This document shows positions 8,521-16,357 of a stretch of 64,000 bases of DNA, piece by piece. Source of the DNA: Streptomyces sp. NBC_01216 (lineage in GTDB: Bacteria; Actinomycetota; Actinomycetes; Streptomycetales; Streptomycetaceae); assembly GCF_035994945.1 (NCBI RefSeq), contig NZ_CP108677.1, positions 3,348,001-3,412,000 of the forward strand. Direction: 5' to 3'. The notes beneath the pieces were generated by a model that saw only the letters and a list, made by a program, of their open reading frames with translations, ran no database searches and was not told the DNA's origin. The translations under genes and the position numbers were made by a program. How positions within the stretch are numbered: the stretch's first letter is position 1; each line of letters starts with the position of its first letter.

Positions 8521-9150
8521 ATGAGCATGCTCACTCCCCCCGGCATGGGCGGAAAGTACCGCATCACAGGGGACACGTACCCGCGTATGCGCCGCCCCCG
8601 GCGTCGACGCAGGATCGTTCTCTCGACCGTGGCCGCCGCGGTCGCGCTCGGCGCGGCGGGGTGGGGGACCCTTCAGCTCGTCGACGTCTTCTCCGGCGGC
8701 GGGACGAAGGCGACGGCGGGCACCGCACCCGACTGCAAGCCCGTCGTCAATGCCTCCGCGGCGCCCGCGCCCTCCCCGCTGCCCAAACCCGCGCAGATCA
8801 CCGTGAACGTCTACAACGCGACCCCGCGCAGCGGCCTCGCCAAGACGACGGCCGACGAACTCGAGAAGCGCGGTTTCGCCATCGGCGAGATCGGCAACGC
8901 GCCGGCCGCGTACGACAAGAAGGTTCCGGGGGCCGGCATCCTGCTGGCCGCGCCCGGGGCCGGCAACGGCGCCTTCTCGGTCCTCGGCACCCAGTTGAAG
9001 GGAGCCACGACCAAGACGGACGCCCGGACGACCGCGGACGTGGACCTGATCCTGGGCACGGCCTTCAAGTCCCTGGACGCCCGGACGACGGCCGACGCGG
9101 CCCTGGTCGCCCTGAACAACCCGAAACCCGCGCCCGCGCCGTCCTGCTGA
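8521..9150 (+). CDS. LytR C-terminal-domain membrane protein
   Basis: A 209-residue protein with a basic cytoplasmic segment (RMRRPRRRRR near residue 25), one membrane helix (about residues 33-52) and an extracellular LytR_C domain of about 90 residues (QITVNVYNATPRSGLAKTTADEL, then GFAIGEIGNAP and later ARTTADVDLILG). LytR_C domains accompany cell-wall polymer ligases but have no catalytic residues themselves. A Cys at the extreme C-terminus and one at DCKP could pair. It converges on upp, with a perfect palindromic terminator between them. Confidence 0.8.
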   Translation: MSMLTPPGMGGKYRITGDTYPRMRRPRRRRRIVLSTVAAAVALGAAGWGTLQLVDVFSGGGTKATAGTAPDCKPVVNASAAPAPSPLPKPAQITVNVYNATPRSGLAKTTADELEKRGFAIGEIGNAPAAYDKKVPGAGILLAAPGAGNGAFSVLGTQLKGATTKTDARTTADVDLILGTAFKSLDARTTADAALVALNNPKPAPAPSC

Positions 9151-9167
9151 CACCGGGTCCGCCGCGG

Positions 9168-9205
9168 CGTCCCTCCCGGGTCCGGTACCGGACCCGGGAG
9201 GGACG
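9168..9205. terminator. bidirectional terminator between convergent genes
   Basis: A perfect 38-bp palindrome centred on GGTACC at 9184-9189, placed between the LytR-C gene (plus strand) and upp (minus strand). It can fold identically in either transcript. Confidence 0.85.
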
Positions 9206-9228
9206 GACGAAGACCCCCGGGAGGTCGC

Positions 9229-9864
9229 TCAGTCCACCGAGCCGTACATGCGGTCGCCCGCGTCGCCCAGACCGGGAACGATGTAGCCGTGCTCGTTGAG
9301 ACGCTCGTCGACCGAGGCCGTCACGACCGTCACCGGGGTGCCCGCCAGCTCGCGCTCCATGACCTCGACGCCCTCCGGGGCGGCGAGCAGCACGACGGCG
9401 GTCACGTCGTCCGCGCCGCGCTTGATCAACTCGTGGATGGCGGCGACGAGCGTGCCGCCGGTCGCCAGCATCGGGTCGAGGACGTACACCTGGCGCCCGG
9501 AGAGGTCCTCCGGCATCCGTGTCGCGTAGGTCGACGCCTCCAGCGTCTCCTCGTTGCGGATCATGCCGAGAAAGCCGACCTCGGCGGTCGGGAGCAGCCG
9601 CACCATGCCGTCGAGCATGCCCAGCCCGGCCCGCAGGATCGGGACCACCAGGGGACGCGGGTACGACAGCTTCACGCCCGTCGTGGGCGTCACGGGGGTC
9701 TCGACGTCGACCTGCTCGGTCCGCACGTCCCTGGTGGCCTCGTAGGCGAGCAGGGTGACCAGTTCGTCGGCGAGCCGGCGGAAGGTCGGGGAGTCGGTGC
9801 GCTTGTCGCGCAGCGTGGTGAGCTTGTGGGCGACCAGCGGGTGATCGACGACGTGGAGACGCAT
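9229..9864 (-). CDS. upp: uracil phosphoribosyltransferase
   Basis: A 211-residue cytoplasmic pyrimidine salvage enzyme that makes UMP from uracil and PRPP. Family marks: [20 protein letters not shown] at the start, a central strand [16 protein letters not shown], the PRPP-binding loop [12 protein letters not shown], and the uracil-binding end [19 protein letters not shown]. The length is as expected for the family. ATG 9864 is used. It stands alone on the minus strand between convergent LytR-C and a small divergent gene. Confidence 0.97.
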   Translation of the reverse strand: MRLHVVDHPLVAHKLTTLRDKRTDSPTFRRLADELVTLLAYEATRDVRTEQVDVETPVTPTTGVKLSYPRPLVVPILRAGLGMLDGMVRLLPTAEVGFLGMIRNEETLEASTYATRMPEDLSGRQVYVLDPMLATGGTLVAAIHELIKRGADDVTAVVLLAAPEGVEVMERELAGTPVTVVTASVDERLNEHGYIVPGLGDAGDRMYGSVD

Positions 9865-9941
9865 GGTCCAACAGTAGCCCGCACTGGCGTCGACCCACGC
9901 CCGGGAGGGAAGGTGGTGACAACAGGGATTCATGGTGTGGG

Positions 9942-10157
9942 GTGGTGTGGCTGATGCCGGACCCGAAGGAACCGTCCGGGGCCGCCGCGGGCGGTGGCGA
10001 CGAGCGGCCGGAGACGGACGCGGAGCGCCGTCGGCGGCGCGCCCAGTTCCTGCGCGAACTCCACGAGGCGAAAGCACTGCGCGACCGTGTGCAGCCGCGG
10101 CGCGCGCGGGCGGCCCGCATGCGTCAGGCGATGCGGATGCGCACCTTCCGTTGGTGA
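9942..10157 (+). CDS. small basic protein of unknown function
   Basis: A 71-residue protein (or 67 residues from the in-frame ATG at 9954). It consists of an acidic/Gly-rich N-terminus and a strongly basic helical C-terminal half ([20 protein letters not shown], then [19 protein letters not shown]). It lies divergent from upp, 77 bases away. I recall conserved Streptomyces proteins with this C-terminus, but no function is known. Which start is used cannot be decided; neither has a clear ribosome-binding site. Confidence 0.5.
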   Translation: MVWLMPDPKEPSGAAAGGGDERPETDAERRRRRAQFLRELHEAKALRDRVQPRRARAARMRQAMRMRTFRW

Positions 10158-10415
10158 ACCGGTGCCGGCCCGGGTCGGCCCGGACCGCCGGACCGGCGGC
10201 CCTCTCGCGTTCGCGCCCCCTTCACGCCCCGGCCGTACGCCGGGCACCGCGCGCGGCCGGGACCCGGCCCGCCCGCCGGCCCGAACCAGACTGATGCACG
10301 ACGCAACAACCGAAGACCTCTCCTCTGGCCGCTCTTTCTGCCACGATGCCGACTGGGCGGGGCATCAGGAGCCCACCGCCGGATCGTCACACCTCTGATC
10401 AGTGGGAGAGTCACG

Positions 10416-10940
10416 GTGTACTTCGCCGCACTGCTCGCGCGCACCGAAGACGGGTGGGAAGCGAGCGACACAGAGCTCGACGACGTGGAGACCCTGTCGG
10501 ATCTGACCGACCTGGCCCGTGAGGCCGGGGCGGACGACGACACAGTGATCGTCTTCATCGAACAGGAGGACGCCTGGTTCGGCCTCCTCCGGATCGAAGG
10601 GGAGGAGGACCCGCGCATCTACGTGTCGGACGGGGCGGCCGCCGCCCGGTCCTCGTACGGAGAGATCCTCACCAGGGAGCTGCTCGGCCACGACCGGGAC
10701 GCCGACGACCTGGACGCCCTGGACCTCGACGGCACGGAGGACGGAGAGCCCCCGCACCACGAGGACGACGAGGACCCCCTCGCGGACACGGACGCCGTAC
10801 CGGCCGCCCCGGTGGGCGACCGGCTCATCCTGGCGGACCTCGGCCTGTCCGAGCCGGACCTGCTGGCGCTCACCACCGACGTGCTGGCCGAGATCGCGGA
10901 CGCGCTGGGCGCCGCGGAGGTACTGGAGACCGTGCGCTAG
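10416..10940 (+). CDS. tRNA adenosine deaminase-associated protein
   Basis: A 174-residue acidic protein of the actinobacterial family always found next to tadA. The N-terminal half (MYFAALLARTEDGWEASD and IVFIEQEDAWFGLLRIEG) and the C-terminal half (GDRLILADLGLSEPDLLAL) are the conserved parts. An Asp/Glu-rich low-complexity linker of about 35 residues joins them. The GTG at 10416 has GTGGGAGAG upstream. Its TAG stop overlaps the GTG of tadA by one base, so the two are translationally coupled. The function beside the deaminase is unproven. Confidence 0.88.
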   Translation: MYFAALLARTEDGWEASDTELDDVETLSDLTDLAREAGADDDTVIVFIEQEDAWFGLLRIEGEEDPRIYVSDGAAAARSSYGEILTRELLGHDRDADDLDALDLDGTEDGEPPHHEDDEDPLADTDAVPAAPVGDRLILADLGLSEPDLLALTTDVLAEIADALGAAEVLETVR

Positions 10941-11503
10941 TGACGGAAGCAGGACGGCCGGCACCGGGCCCCGCACCGGGCCCGGGTGCCGTACCGCGTA
11001 CGGGCACCGGAAGCGGGGCGGAACACCGCTCCGGCGCCGTGTCCGACCCGGTGCGCGACCCCTGGCGTGACGCCATGCTGCTCGCCCTCGCGGAGGCCGG
11101 CCGGGCCGTGCCGGCGGGTGACGTGCCGGTCGGCGCGGTCGTGCTGTCCGCGGACGGCACGGTCCTCGCCACCGGCTTCAACGAACGCGAGGCGAGCGGC
11201 GATCCGACCGCCCACGCCGAGGTCCTGGCCCTGCGCCGGGCCGCCGCGCGGACCGGGGAGTGGCGCCTGACCGGGTGCACGCTCGTGGTGACCCTGGAAC
11301 CGTGCGTGATGTGCGCGGGGGCGCTCGTGCAGTCCCGGGTCGAACGGGTCGTCTTCGGCGCGTGGGACGACAAGGCCGGCGCCGCCGGTTCGCTCTGGGA
11401 CCTCGTCCGGGACCGCCGGCTCAACCACCGGCCCGAGGTGGTCCCGGGGGTGCTCGGCGAGGTGTGCGCGGACCGGCTCAGCGCCTTCTTCCGGGCGCGC
11501 TGA
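10940..11503 (+). CDS. tadA: tRNA(adenine-34) deaminase
   Basis: A 187-residue zinc deaminase that converts A34 of tRNA-Arg(ACG) to inosine. Zinc ligands and catalytic Glu are His92-Ala-Glu94 (PTAHAEVLAL) and Cys122/Cys125 (EPCVMCAGAL). The core is preceded by a Gly/Pro-rich extension of about 40 residues, so an internal GTG at 11040 could also serve as the start. Its predicted substrate tRNA-Arg(ACG) is itself in this window at 47,734-47,806. It is coupled to the preceding gene by the TAGTG overlap. Confidence 0.93.
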   Translation: MTEAGRPAPGPAPGPGAVPRTGTGSGAEHRSGAVSDPVRDPWRDAMLLALAEAGRAVPAGDVPVGAVVLSADGTVLATGFNEREASGDPTAHAEVLALRRAAARTGEWRLTGCTLVVTLEPCVMCAGALVQSRVERVVFGAWDDKAGAAGSLWDLVRDRRLNHRPEVVPGVLGEVCADRLSAFFRAR

Positions 11504-11570
11504 TCCCCCCGCGACCTGCGCGGGGATACGGATTTCATCGCAGGGGCACCTTTGGGCTAAGCTCTCTCTC

Positions 11571-11661
11571 GGTAGCGTGTCCGAGCGGCCGAAGGAGCTC
11601 GCCTCGAAAGCGAGTGTGGCGTAACCCGTCACCGTGGGTTCAAATCCCACCGCTACCGCCA
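11571..11661 (+). tRNA. tRNA-Ser (anticodon CGA)
   Basis: A 91-base gene with acceptor GGTAGCG paired to CGCTACC at 11651-11657, discriminator G and an encoded CCA at 11659-11661. The anticodon loop in CTCGCCTCGAAAGCGAG gives CGA (reads UCG). The long variable arm expected for a class II tRNA-Ser is present. Confidence 0.96.
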
Positions 11662-11663
11662 GA

Positions 11664-11700
11664 AAGCCCCTCCGACGTGCAAAACACGACGGAGGGGCTT
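11664..11700 (+). terminator. terminator of tRNA-Ser
   Basis: AAGCCCCTCCG (11664-11674) pairs perfectly with CGGAGGGGCTT (11690-11700). A short inner CGTG/CACG stem and CTTC after the stem complete a classic intrinsic terminator 3 bases after the tRNA. Confidence 0.88.
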
Positions 11701-11802
11701 CTTCGCGCTCGCGGACCCGGCGGCACCGACCCCGTGCGGGCCCCGAGTCCGGCGGGCGCACCAGCCCTCAGGGTGACGACCACGAAGGAAGAAGGGGACG
11801 GG

Positions 11803-12219
11803 ATGAACGGCGACCCGCTGTATCACTGGCTACTACCGGCCCTGTCCACGGTCCTCGTCCTGCCGGTTCCGGTGGCGGTCCTCGCCGGGTGGACACCGCC
11901 GTGGATGCGGCACCGGAGGGCCGGCCTGCGACTGCGCGCCTACGCCGTTCTGAACATCTACGCCTTCCTGCTCCTCAGCGGCGTCCCCCGGATCACCGAC
12001 GCGTCGTTCCGGACGGTCATGAGCTGCGCGACCGTCGGCTTCGGCTTCCTCGCCGCCGCCGTGGTCCTGTTCCTGCTCGCCGACCGAAGGGACACGAGGG
12101 CCCGGACGTTCGCCCTGTCACGCCCTGGGAGGACGGAGGAACCGACGCCTCCGCCCGGCCCTCCGAGGGCCGGCGAAGGGCCTGGATCACCGGGTCCTTG
12201 GTCCGCGAAGACCCGGTGA
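11803..12219 (+). CDS. small integral membrane protein, unknown function
   Basis: A 138-residue protein. Three hydrophobic segments are visible: about residues 9-28 (LLPALSTVLVLPVPVAVLAG), 46-62 (AYAVLNIYAFLLLSGV) and 72-93 (TVMSCATVGFGFLAAAVVLF). A Pro/Gly-rich cytoplasmic tail of about 40 residues follows. ATG 11803 is preceded by an A/G-rich GGAAGAAGGGGACGGG tract. I do not recognise a family with a known role. Confidence 0.6.
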   Translation: MNGDPLYHWLLPALSTVLVLPVPVAVLAGWTPPWMRHRRAGLRLRAYAVLNIYAFLLLSGVPRITDASFRTVMSCATVGFGFLAAAVVLFLLADRRDTRARTFALSRPGRTEEPTPPPGPPRAGEGPGSPGPWSAKTR

Positions 12220-12278
12220 GACGGCTCGGCTAGACTCACGCGACGCTCAGCGGAGACGGACAGGGGAGGGCGCGACAG

Positions 12279-12443
12279 ATGGCGCAGGCGAAGAAGATCG
12301 CGCTCTATGCGGTCGTGGTCTTTGTGCTGTACACGATCATCAATTCCCCCAGCCGGGCCGCCGATCTCGTCCAGGTAGGGTTCGAGGGCATATCGAGCGC
12401 CGCGCAGGGTGTCGGCGAGTTCATGACCGAGCTCATCAACTAG
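12279..12443 (+). CDS. 54-residue small membrane protein
   Basis: A short gene: MAQAKKIALYAVVVFVLYTI begins it, giving a basic start and one N-terminal membrane helix (residues about 7-21). An amphipathic helix (AADLVQVGFEGISSAAQGVG) follows and the product ends TELIN. CAGGGGAGGG ends 8 bases before ATG 12279, a strong ribosome-binding site. The stop at 12441-12443 is immediately followed by the next gene, with which it is probably co-transcribed. Codon use is normal for Streptomyces (third positions mostly G or C), supporting a real gene. Confidence 0.65.
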   Translation: MAQAKKIALYAVVVFVLYTIINSPSRAADLVQVGFEGISSAAQGVGEFMTELIN

Positions 12444-12451
12444 GAGTGCCC

Positions 12452-12745
12452 GTGATCCGCCATCTGGTCCTCTTCAAGCTCAACGACGGCGTGCGGCGCG
12501 ACGAGCCCCGCGTGGTCGCCGGGGTGGAGGCATTCCGGGCGCTCGGCGGGACCATCCCGGAGCTGACGTTCTGGGAGTGCGACTGGAACATCACCGACCG
12601 GCCGATCGCGTACGACTTCGCCATCAACTCCGCCGTCGAGGACACCGACGCCCTGCGGCGCTACCTGGACCACCCCGCTCACCAGGCAGGTGTGGCGCAG
12701 TGGCGCGAATTCGCCACCTGGGTGATCGCGGACTACGAGTTCTGA
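12452..12745 (+). CDS. Dabb-family stress-responsive A/B-barrel protein
   Basis: A 97-residue single Dabb (stress-responsive alpha/beta barrel) domain: MIRHLVLFKL at the start, the centre DFAINSAVEDTDALRRYLDH and the end WREFATWVIADYEF are the hallmark strands and helix of these ferredoxin-like dimers. GTG 12452 is chosen because GGAG at 12443-12446 lies just upstream; an in-frame GTG at 12446 overlaps that site. It follows the 54-residue gene by 8 bases. The precise activity is unknown. Confidence 0.85.
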   Translation: MIRHLVLFKLNDGVRRDEPRVVAGVEAFRALGGTIPELTFWECDWNITDRPIAYDFAINSAVEDTDALRRYLDHPAHQAGVAQWREFATWVIADYEF

Positions 12746-12764
12746 CCCGTCCGAGCTCATTCCC

Positions 12765-12798
12765 GAAGGCCCTCCGCCCTCCTCGGCGGGGGGCCTTC
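12765..12798 (+). terminator. terminator after the Dabb gene
   Basis: A 14-bp stem (12765-12778 with 12785-12798, one G-T wobble) around a 6-base loop, 20 bases after the stop codon. Confidence 0.8.
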
Positions 12799-12856
12799 CG
12801 GCGTCCTGACCTCCCCTTTCCGTTCAACTTGCCCTCAACACGTGGTTATACGGTGC

Positions 12857-12886
12857 TTGCACACAGTGGACATGTCTTGTGATGCT
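12857..12886 (+). promoter_or_regulatory. candidate promoter upstream of sigF
   Basis: TTGCAC (12857-12862) and GATGCT (12881-12886) are 18 bases apart in an unusually AT-rich stretch 63 bases before the sigF start. This is a vegetative-type promoter candidate and has not been distinguished from developmental promoters. Confidence 0.35.
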
Positions 12887-12948
12887 ATGACCGCTTTTGA
12901 CGGATGAGTTGACCGTAGTTGACCAGCTAGACCAGCCGAAGGGGTGGC

Positions 12949-13800
12949 GTGAACGTGCCGGCCAGTGCAGCGCCTCAGGTCCCGCCCCAGAACGAGGCCG
13001 GCGGCCCGGACACCCCGCGCCCCCGCGCGCAGAGCAGCCGCGGGGCGGACACCCGGGCACTCACCCAGGTGCTCTTCGGCCAGCTCAAGGGGCTGGAACC
13101 GGGCAGCCCTGAGCACAACCGGGTCCGCGGGGCCCTGATCGAAGCCAACCTGCCGCTGGTGCGGTACGCGGCGGCCCGCTTCCGCTCCCGCAACGAGCCG
13201 ATGGAGGACGTCGTCCAGGTCGGCACCATCGGCCTCATCAACGCCATCGACCGCTTCGACCCCGACCGGGGCGTGCAGTTCCCGACGTTCGCGATGCCCA
13301 CGGTCGTCGGCGAGATCAAGCGCTACTTCCGCGACAACGTCCGGACCGTGCACGTGCCACGCCGGCTGCACGAGCTCTGGGTCCAGGTCAACGGCGCCAC
13401 CGAGGACCTGACGACCGCTCACGGACGCTCCCCGACCACCGCCGAGATCGCCGAGCGGCTGCGGATCGGCGAGGACGAGGTGCTGGCCTGCATCGAGGCC
13501 GGACGTTCCTACCACGCGACCTCCCTGGAGGCGGCCCAGGAAGGCGACGGTCTGCCGGGCCTGCTCGACCGCCTCGGCTACGAGGACCCCGCGCTCGCCG
13601 GGGTCGAACACCGCGACCTGGTACGCCATCTCCTCGTCCAGCTGCCCGAGCGGGAGCAGCGGATTCTGATGCTCCGTTACTACAGCAACCTGACGCAGTC
13701 GCAGATCAGTCAGGAGCTGGGAGTCTCCCAGATGCACGTGTCAAGACTCCTCGCCCGGAGCTTCGCCCGTTTGAGGTCCGCAAACACGATCGAAGCGTAA
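12949..13800 (+). CDS. sigF: SigB/SigF-subfamily RNA polymerase sigma factor
   Basis: A 283-residue sigma factor of the SigB/SigF/SigG group. Region 2 contains [20 protein letters not shown] and [19 protein letters not shown] (core binding and -10 recognition). Region 3 follows [12 protein letters not shown], and region 4 has [20 protein letters not shown] then [17 protein letters not shown] (-35 recognition helix-turn-helix). Position directly before a second homologous sigma gene and downstream of upp/tadA matches the S. coelicolor sigF-sigN arrangement as I recall it, where SigF acts in spore maturation. Such factors are normally held by an anti-sigma factor, but none is encoded nearby. 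Confidence 0.82.
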   Translation: MNVPASAAPQVPPQNEAGGPDTPRPRAQSSRGADTRALTQVLFGQLKGLEPGSPEHNRVRGALIEANLPLVRYAAARFRSRNEPMEDVVQVGTIGLINAIDRFDPDRGVQFPTFAMPTVVGEIKRYFRDNVRTVHVPRRLHELWVQVNGATEDLTTAHGRSPTTAEIAERLRIGEDEVLACIEAGRSYHATSLEAAQEGDGLPGLLDRLGYEDPALAGVEHRDLVRHLLVQLPEREQRILMLRYYSNLTQSQISQELGVSQMHVSRLLARSFARLRSANTIEA

Positions 13801-13941
13801 CCAGGACGGGTAGACCGGTTCGGAGGAGTCGCGCGCCGCCCCACATGCCGTACACCCCTTGTTTCCTGCGGATTTCCGCCGTTACGTTGTCGACAAGTCA
13901 CTACAGCGTGTTGCCGACATGTGACATTCTGCTGGAACCGC

Positions 13942-13967
13942 GTTTGCCGCAGCTCCGCCTCCGGTAT
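13942..13967 (+). promoter_or_regulatory. candidate SigF/SigN-type promoter of sigN
   Basis: GTTTGC (13942-13947) and CGGTAT (13962-13967) are separated by 14 bases, close to the SigB-class consensus GTTT...N12-15...GGGTAT. It lies 69 bases before the sigN ATG, which fits autoregulation by a SigF/SigN-class factor. Confidence 0.5.
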
Positions 13968-14035
13968 TCAGGTGGAGGCTGCGTTCCTCCGATGGTCGTG
14001 GCCGCCGCGACCGTCCGCGACCTCAAGGGGGTGGC

Positions 14036-14968
14036 ATGTCCGCAGAACAGGGCAGCTCGAAGGTGCTCACGCTCACGCCCGTGCTCGCGCACACGCCGGA
14101 AGAGACCCGTGTGCCGGAACGGGAGCAGGTGCGCGTCCCCGCGCCCGGCCCGGCCGAAGAGCCCGCCGCACCACCGGCCGTCTCCCCGGAAACCCTCGAC
14201 ACCCGCACCCTCTCCCGTTCCCTGTTCCTGCGGCTGCGCGCCCTGGACGACGAGGGCGTCGCGGCGGACAGCCCCGAACGCACCTATGTCCGGGACACGT
14301 TGATCCAGCTGAACCTGCCGCTCGTGCGGTACGCGGCGGCCCGCTTCCGCTCCCGCAACGAGCCGATGGAGGACATCGTCCAGGTCGGCACCATCGGCCT
14401 GATCAAGGCGATCGACCGCTTCGACTGCGAACGCGGCGTGGAGTTCCCGACGTTCGCGATGCCCACGGTCGTCGGCGAGATCAAGCGCTTCTTCCGCGAC
14501 ACCTCCTGGTCGGTGCGGGTGCCGCGCCGGCTCCAGGAGCTGCGGCTCGCGCTCACCAAGGCCAGCGACGAACTCGCGCAGAAGCTGGACCGCTCACCGA
14601 CCGTCCCCGAACTCGCCGCCGCGTTGGGGGTGTCGGAGGAGGACGTCGTCGACGGCCTCGCCGTCGGCAACGCGTACACCGCCTCCTCCCTCGACTCGCC
14701 CTCTCCCGAGGACGACGGAGGGGAGGGCTCGCTCGCCGACCGGCTGGGCTACGAGGACACGGCACTGGAGGGCGTCGAGTACCGCGAGTCGCTCAAGCCG
14801 CTGCTCGCCAAACTCCCGCCCCGGGAACGGCAGATCATCATGCTACGGTTCTTCGCCAACATGACCCAGTCGCAGATCGGCGAAGAGGTCGGCATCTCCC
14901 AGATGCACGTCTCGCGCCTGCTGACACGCACCCTGGCGCAGCTTCGCCAGGGCCTGATCGCGGACTGA
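14036..14968 (+). CDS. sigN: SigB/SigF-subfamily RNA polymerase sigma factor (second copy)
   Basis: A 310-residue paralogue of the preceding sigma factor. Regions 2 are nearly identical ([39 protein letters not shown]), while the N-terminal 60 residues and region 3 differ. Region 4 is ERQIIMLRFFANMTQSQIGE then [17 protein letters not shown]. The ATG at 14036 follows AAGGGGGTGG. The SigB-class promoter upstream suggests it is read by itself or its neighbour. Order and similarity point to sigN, known in S. coelicolor to act in aerial hyphae; the assignment rests on gene order rather than diagnostic residues. A 15-bp tandem repeat overlaps the stop codon. Confidence 0.78.
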   Translation: MSAEQGSSKVLTLTPVLAHTPEETRVPEREQVRVPAPGPAEEPAAPPAVSPETLDTRTLSRSLFLRLRALDDEGVAADSPERTYVRDTLIQLNLPLVRYAAARFRSRNEPMEDIVQVGTIGLIKAIDRFDCERGVEFPTFAMPTVVGEIKRFFRDTSWSVRVPRRLQELRLALTKASDELAQKLDRSPTVPELAAALGVSEEDVVDGLAVGNAYTASSLDSPSPEDDGGEGSLADRLGYEDTALEGVEYRESLKPLLAKLPPRERQIIMLRFFANMTQSQIGEEVGISQMHVSRLLTRTLAQLRQGLIAD

Positions 14969-15009
14969 AGCCGAGTCCGCTGAAGCCGAGTCCGCTGAAG
15001 CCGAGCTCC
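14965..15009. repeat. three tandem 15-bp repeats over the sigN stop codon
   Basis: The unit CTGAAGCCGAGTCCG starts at 14965 and 14980 (exact) and 14995 (three changes). The first copy contains the TGA stop of sigN. Slippage here would not alter the protein. Confidence 0.85.
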
Positions 15010-15077
15010 TACAGTCGGGACCCTGAAGTGAGCACGTAGCCTTCCTTGCTGATGGTTCGTCAGTCACACTGGCGTCC

Positions 15078-15848
15078 ATGCGGCGGCAGAGGTCACTTCT
15101 GGCGGTGGTCGCGCTCTGCCTCGGCGGGGCGGTGACCGCCTGCGGCGGAGGCGGCGGGGAGGGCTACGCGGCGGTCGGCGCGGGCGCTTACCCGAAGGGC
15201 ACGGTCCCACCGTCGGGCACGGTCACCCTGGTCCCGCTGGACGGTCCGTCGGCCGGCGGGACCGCCTCCGGAGCCTCGCCCACGGGCCCACGACCGCCGG
15301 GGGCCTCCACCGCCCCGGACTCGGACGCCCCCGGACGAGGCCGGGGCGCGGGGTCACGGTCGGACACGGACTCCGGGCCGCGACCGGGTGGATCCACATC
15401 GACCTCCGGCGGCCGGGAGACCACCACCCGCCCGGGAGAGGGGACTTCAGCGCCGTCCGCTCCGTCCCGCCCCGGCACCAGCCCGCCCGGGGCGACCGCC
15501 CCGCCGAGTCCCGGCACCACGTCACCGGCGCCGCCTCCCGTCCCGGCCGCGCTCACGGTCTCGGCGCCCATCCGCACGGCCGCGGACAAGCGGTGGTGCG
15601 AGCGCGTCACGGTCGCCTTCCACAACACCGGCGGCTCCTCGGCGGCCTCGGGCACGGTCACCTTCGCCACGCACGTCATCGGATCGCTCGGAATCGACTG
15701 GGCGACGGTCACCTCCTCGCAGCCCCTGCCCGCCCCGATCGCGGCGGGCGCCACACGTACCCGGACGTACACCGTCTGCCTGGACTCCTGGCGGGTGCCG
15801 TTGGGGATGCACGTCGACACCCGCGGGGTCACGGCGACCTGGCGGTGA
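15078..15848 (+). CDS. secreted lipoprotein with Ser/Pro/Gly-rich stalk
   Basis: A 256-residue exported protein. The signal peptide ends in a lipobox GGAVTAC with Cys22 as the likely lipidated residue. Residues about 60-160 are low-complexity Ser/Thr/Pro/Gly and would form a cell-wall-spanning stalk. The C-terminal 95 residues form a compact beta-rich domain with two cysteines (RWCERVTVAF and YTVCLDSW), probably disulfide-bonded. No enzyme motif is visible; it could be a surface binding domain. It converges on the gene at 15,860 with only 11 bases between them. Confidence 0.7.
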   Translation: MRRQRSLLAVVALCLGGAVTACGGGGGEGYAAVGAGAYPKGTVPPSGTVTLVPLDGPSAGGTASGASPTGPRPPGASTAPDSDAPGRGRGAGSRSDTDSGPRPGGSTSTSGGRETTTRPGEGTSAPSAPSRPGTSPPGATAPPSPGTTSPAPPPVPAALTVSAPIRTAADKRWCERVTVAFHNTGGSSAASGTVTFATHVIGSLGIDWATVTSSQPLPAPIAAGATRTRTYTVCLDSWRVPLGMHVDTRGVTATWR

Positions 15849-15859
15849 CCCGTGCCGCG

Positions 15860-16240
15860 TCAGCCGAGGCCCGCTCCCGGGTGCGCGCCCGCCAGATGCC
15901 GGCGCAGCAGCACGTTCGCGTCCGTCTCCGCACTCCAGTCACACCGCGACCGGGCGGCGGCCCGCTCCTCGACCAGCCCCGCGCACTCCGTACAGCCGGG
16001 CGCGGGAACGGGCGGCCGGCTCAGGTCGTACGCGACACCGGCCCGCGCGTTGGCGGCGCGCACCCCGGCGCTCAGCCGCTCGGCCGGAGTGGCAGGCCGC
16101 ACCCGACCCGGGTCGGCCTGCCACTCCCGCCCACCACCGACCGGCCGCAGCATGGCGTACGGCCCGGCCGGCCCCCGGTACTCGCCGACCCTGCGGGCGA
16201 CGGGGTCGTAGACCAGCCCCCCGCGCTCCATCCCTGACAT
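15860..16240 (-). CDS. conserved actinomycete protein of unknown function
   Basis: A 126-residue protein containing RVGEYRGPAGPYAMLRPVGG and GREWQADPGRVRPATPAERL near the N-terminus, then two CxxC-free cysteines in GCTECAG and SRCDW. The GGREW block is the same motif seen in the small mobile-element protein at 38,508. It is divergent from the XRE regulator at 16,358, with which such proteins commonly travel. ATG 16240 has GAGGAG 7 bases upstream. Function unknown. Confidence 0.6.
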   Translation of the reverse strand: MSGMERGGLVYDPVARRVGEYRGPAGPYAMLRPVGGGREWQADPGRVRPATPAERLSAGVRAANARAGVAYDLSRPPVPAPGCTECAGLVEERAAARSRCDWSAETDANVLLRRHLAGAHPGAGLG

Positions 16241-16357
16241 TCCTCAGCTCCTCACCCGATCGGGCGACTACTCCGTGTGGCTCAAGCGTTGCTCAATGGA
16301 ACGAGCGGTCACAACGCCGACGGCGTGCCAAGGGCCCACTGTCACGAGGGAGACGGA

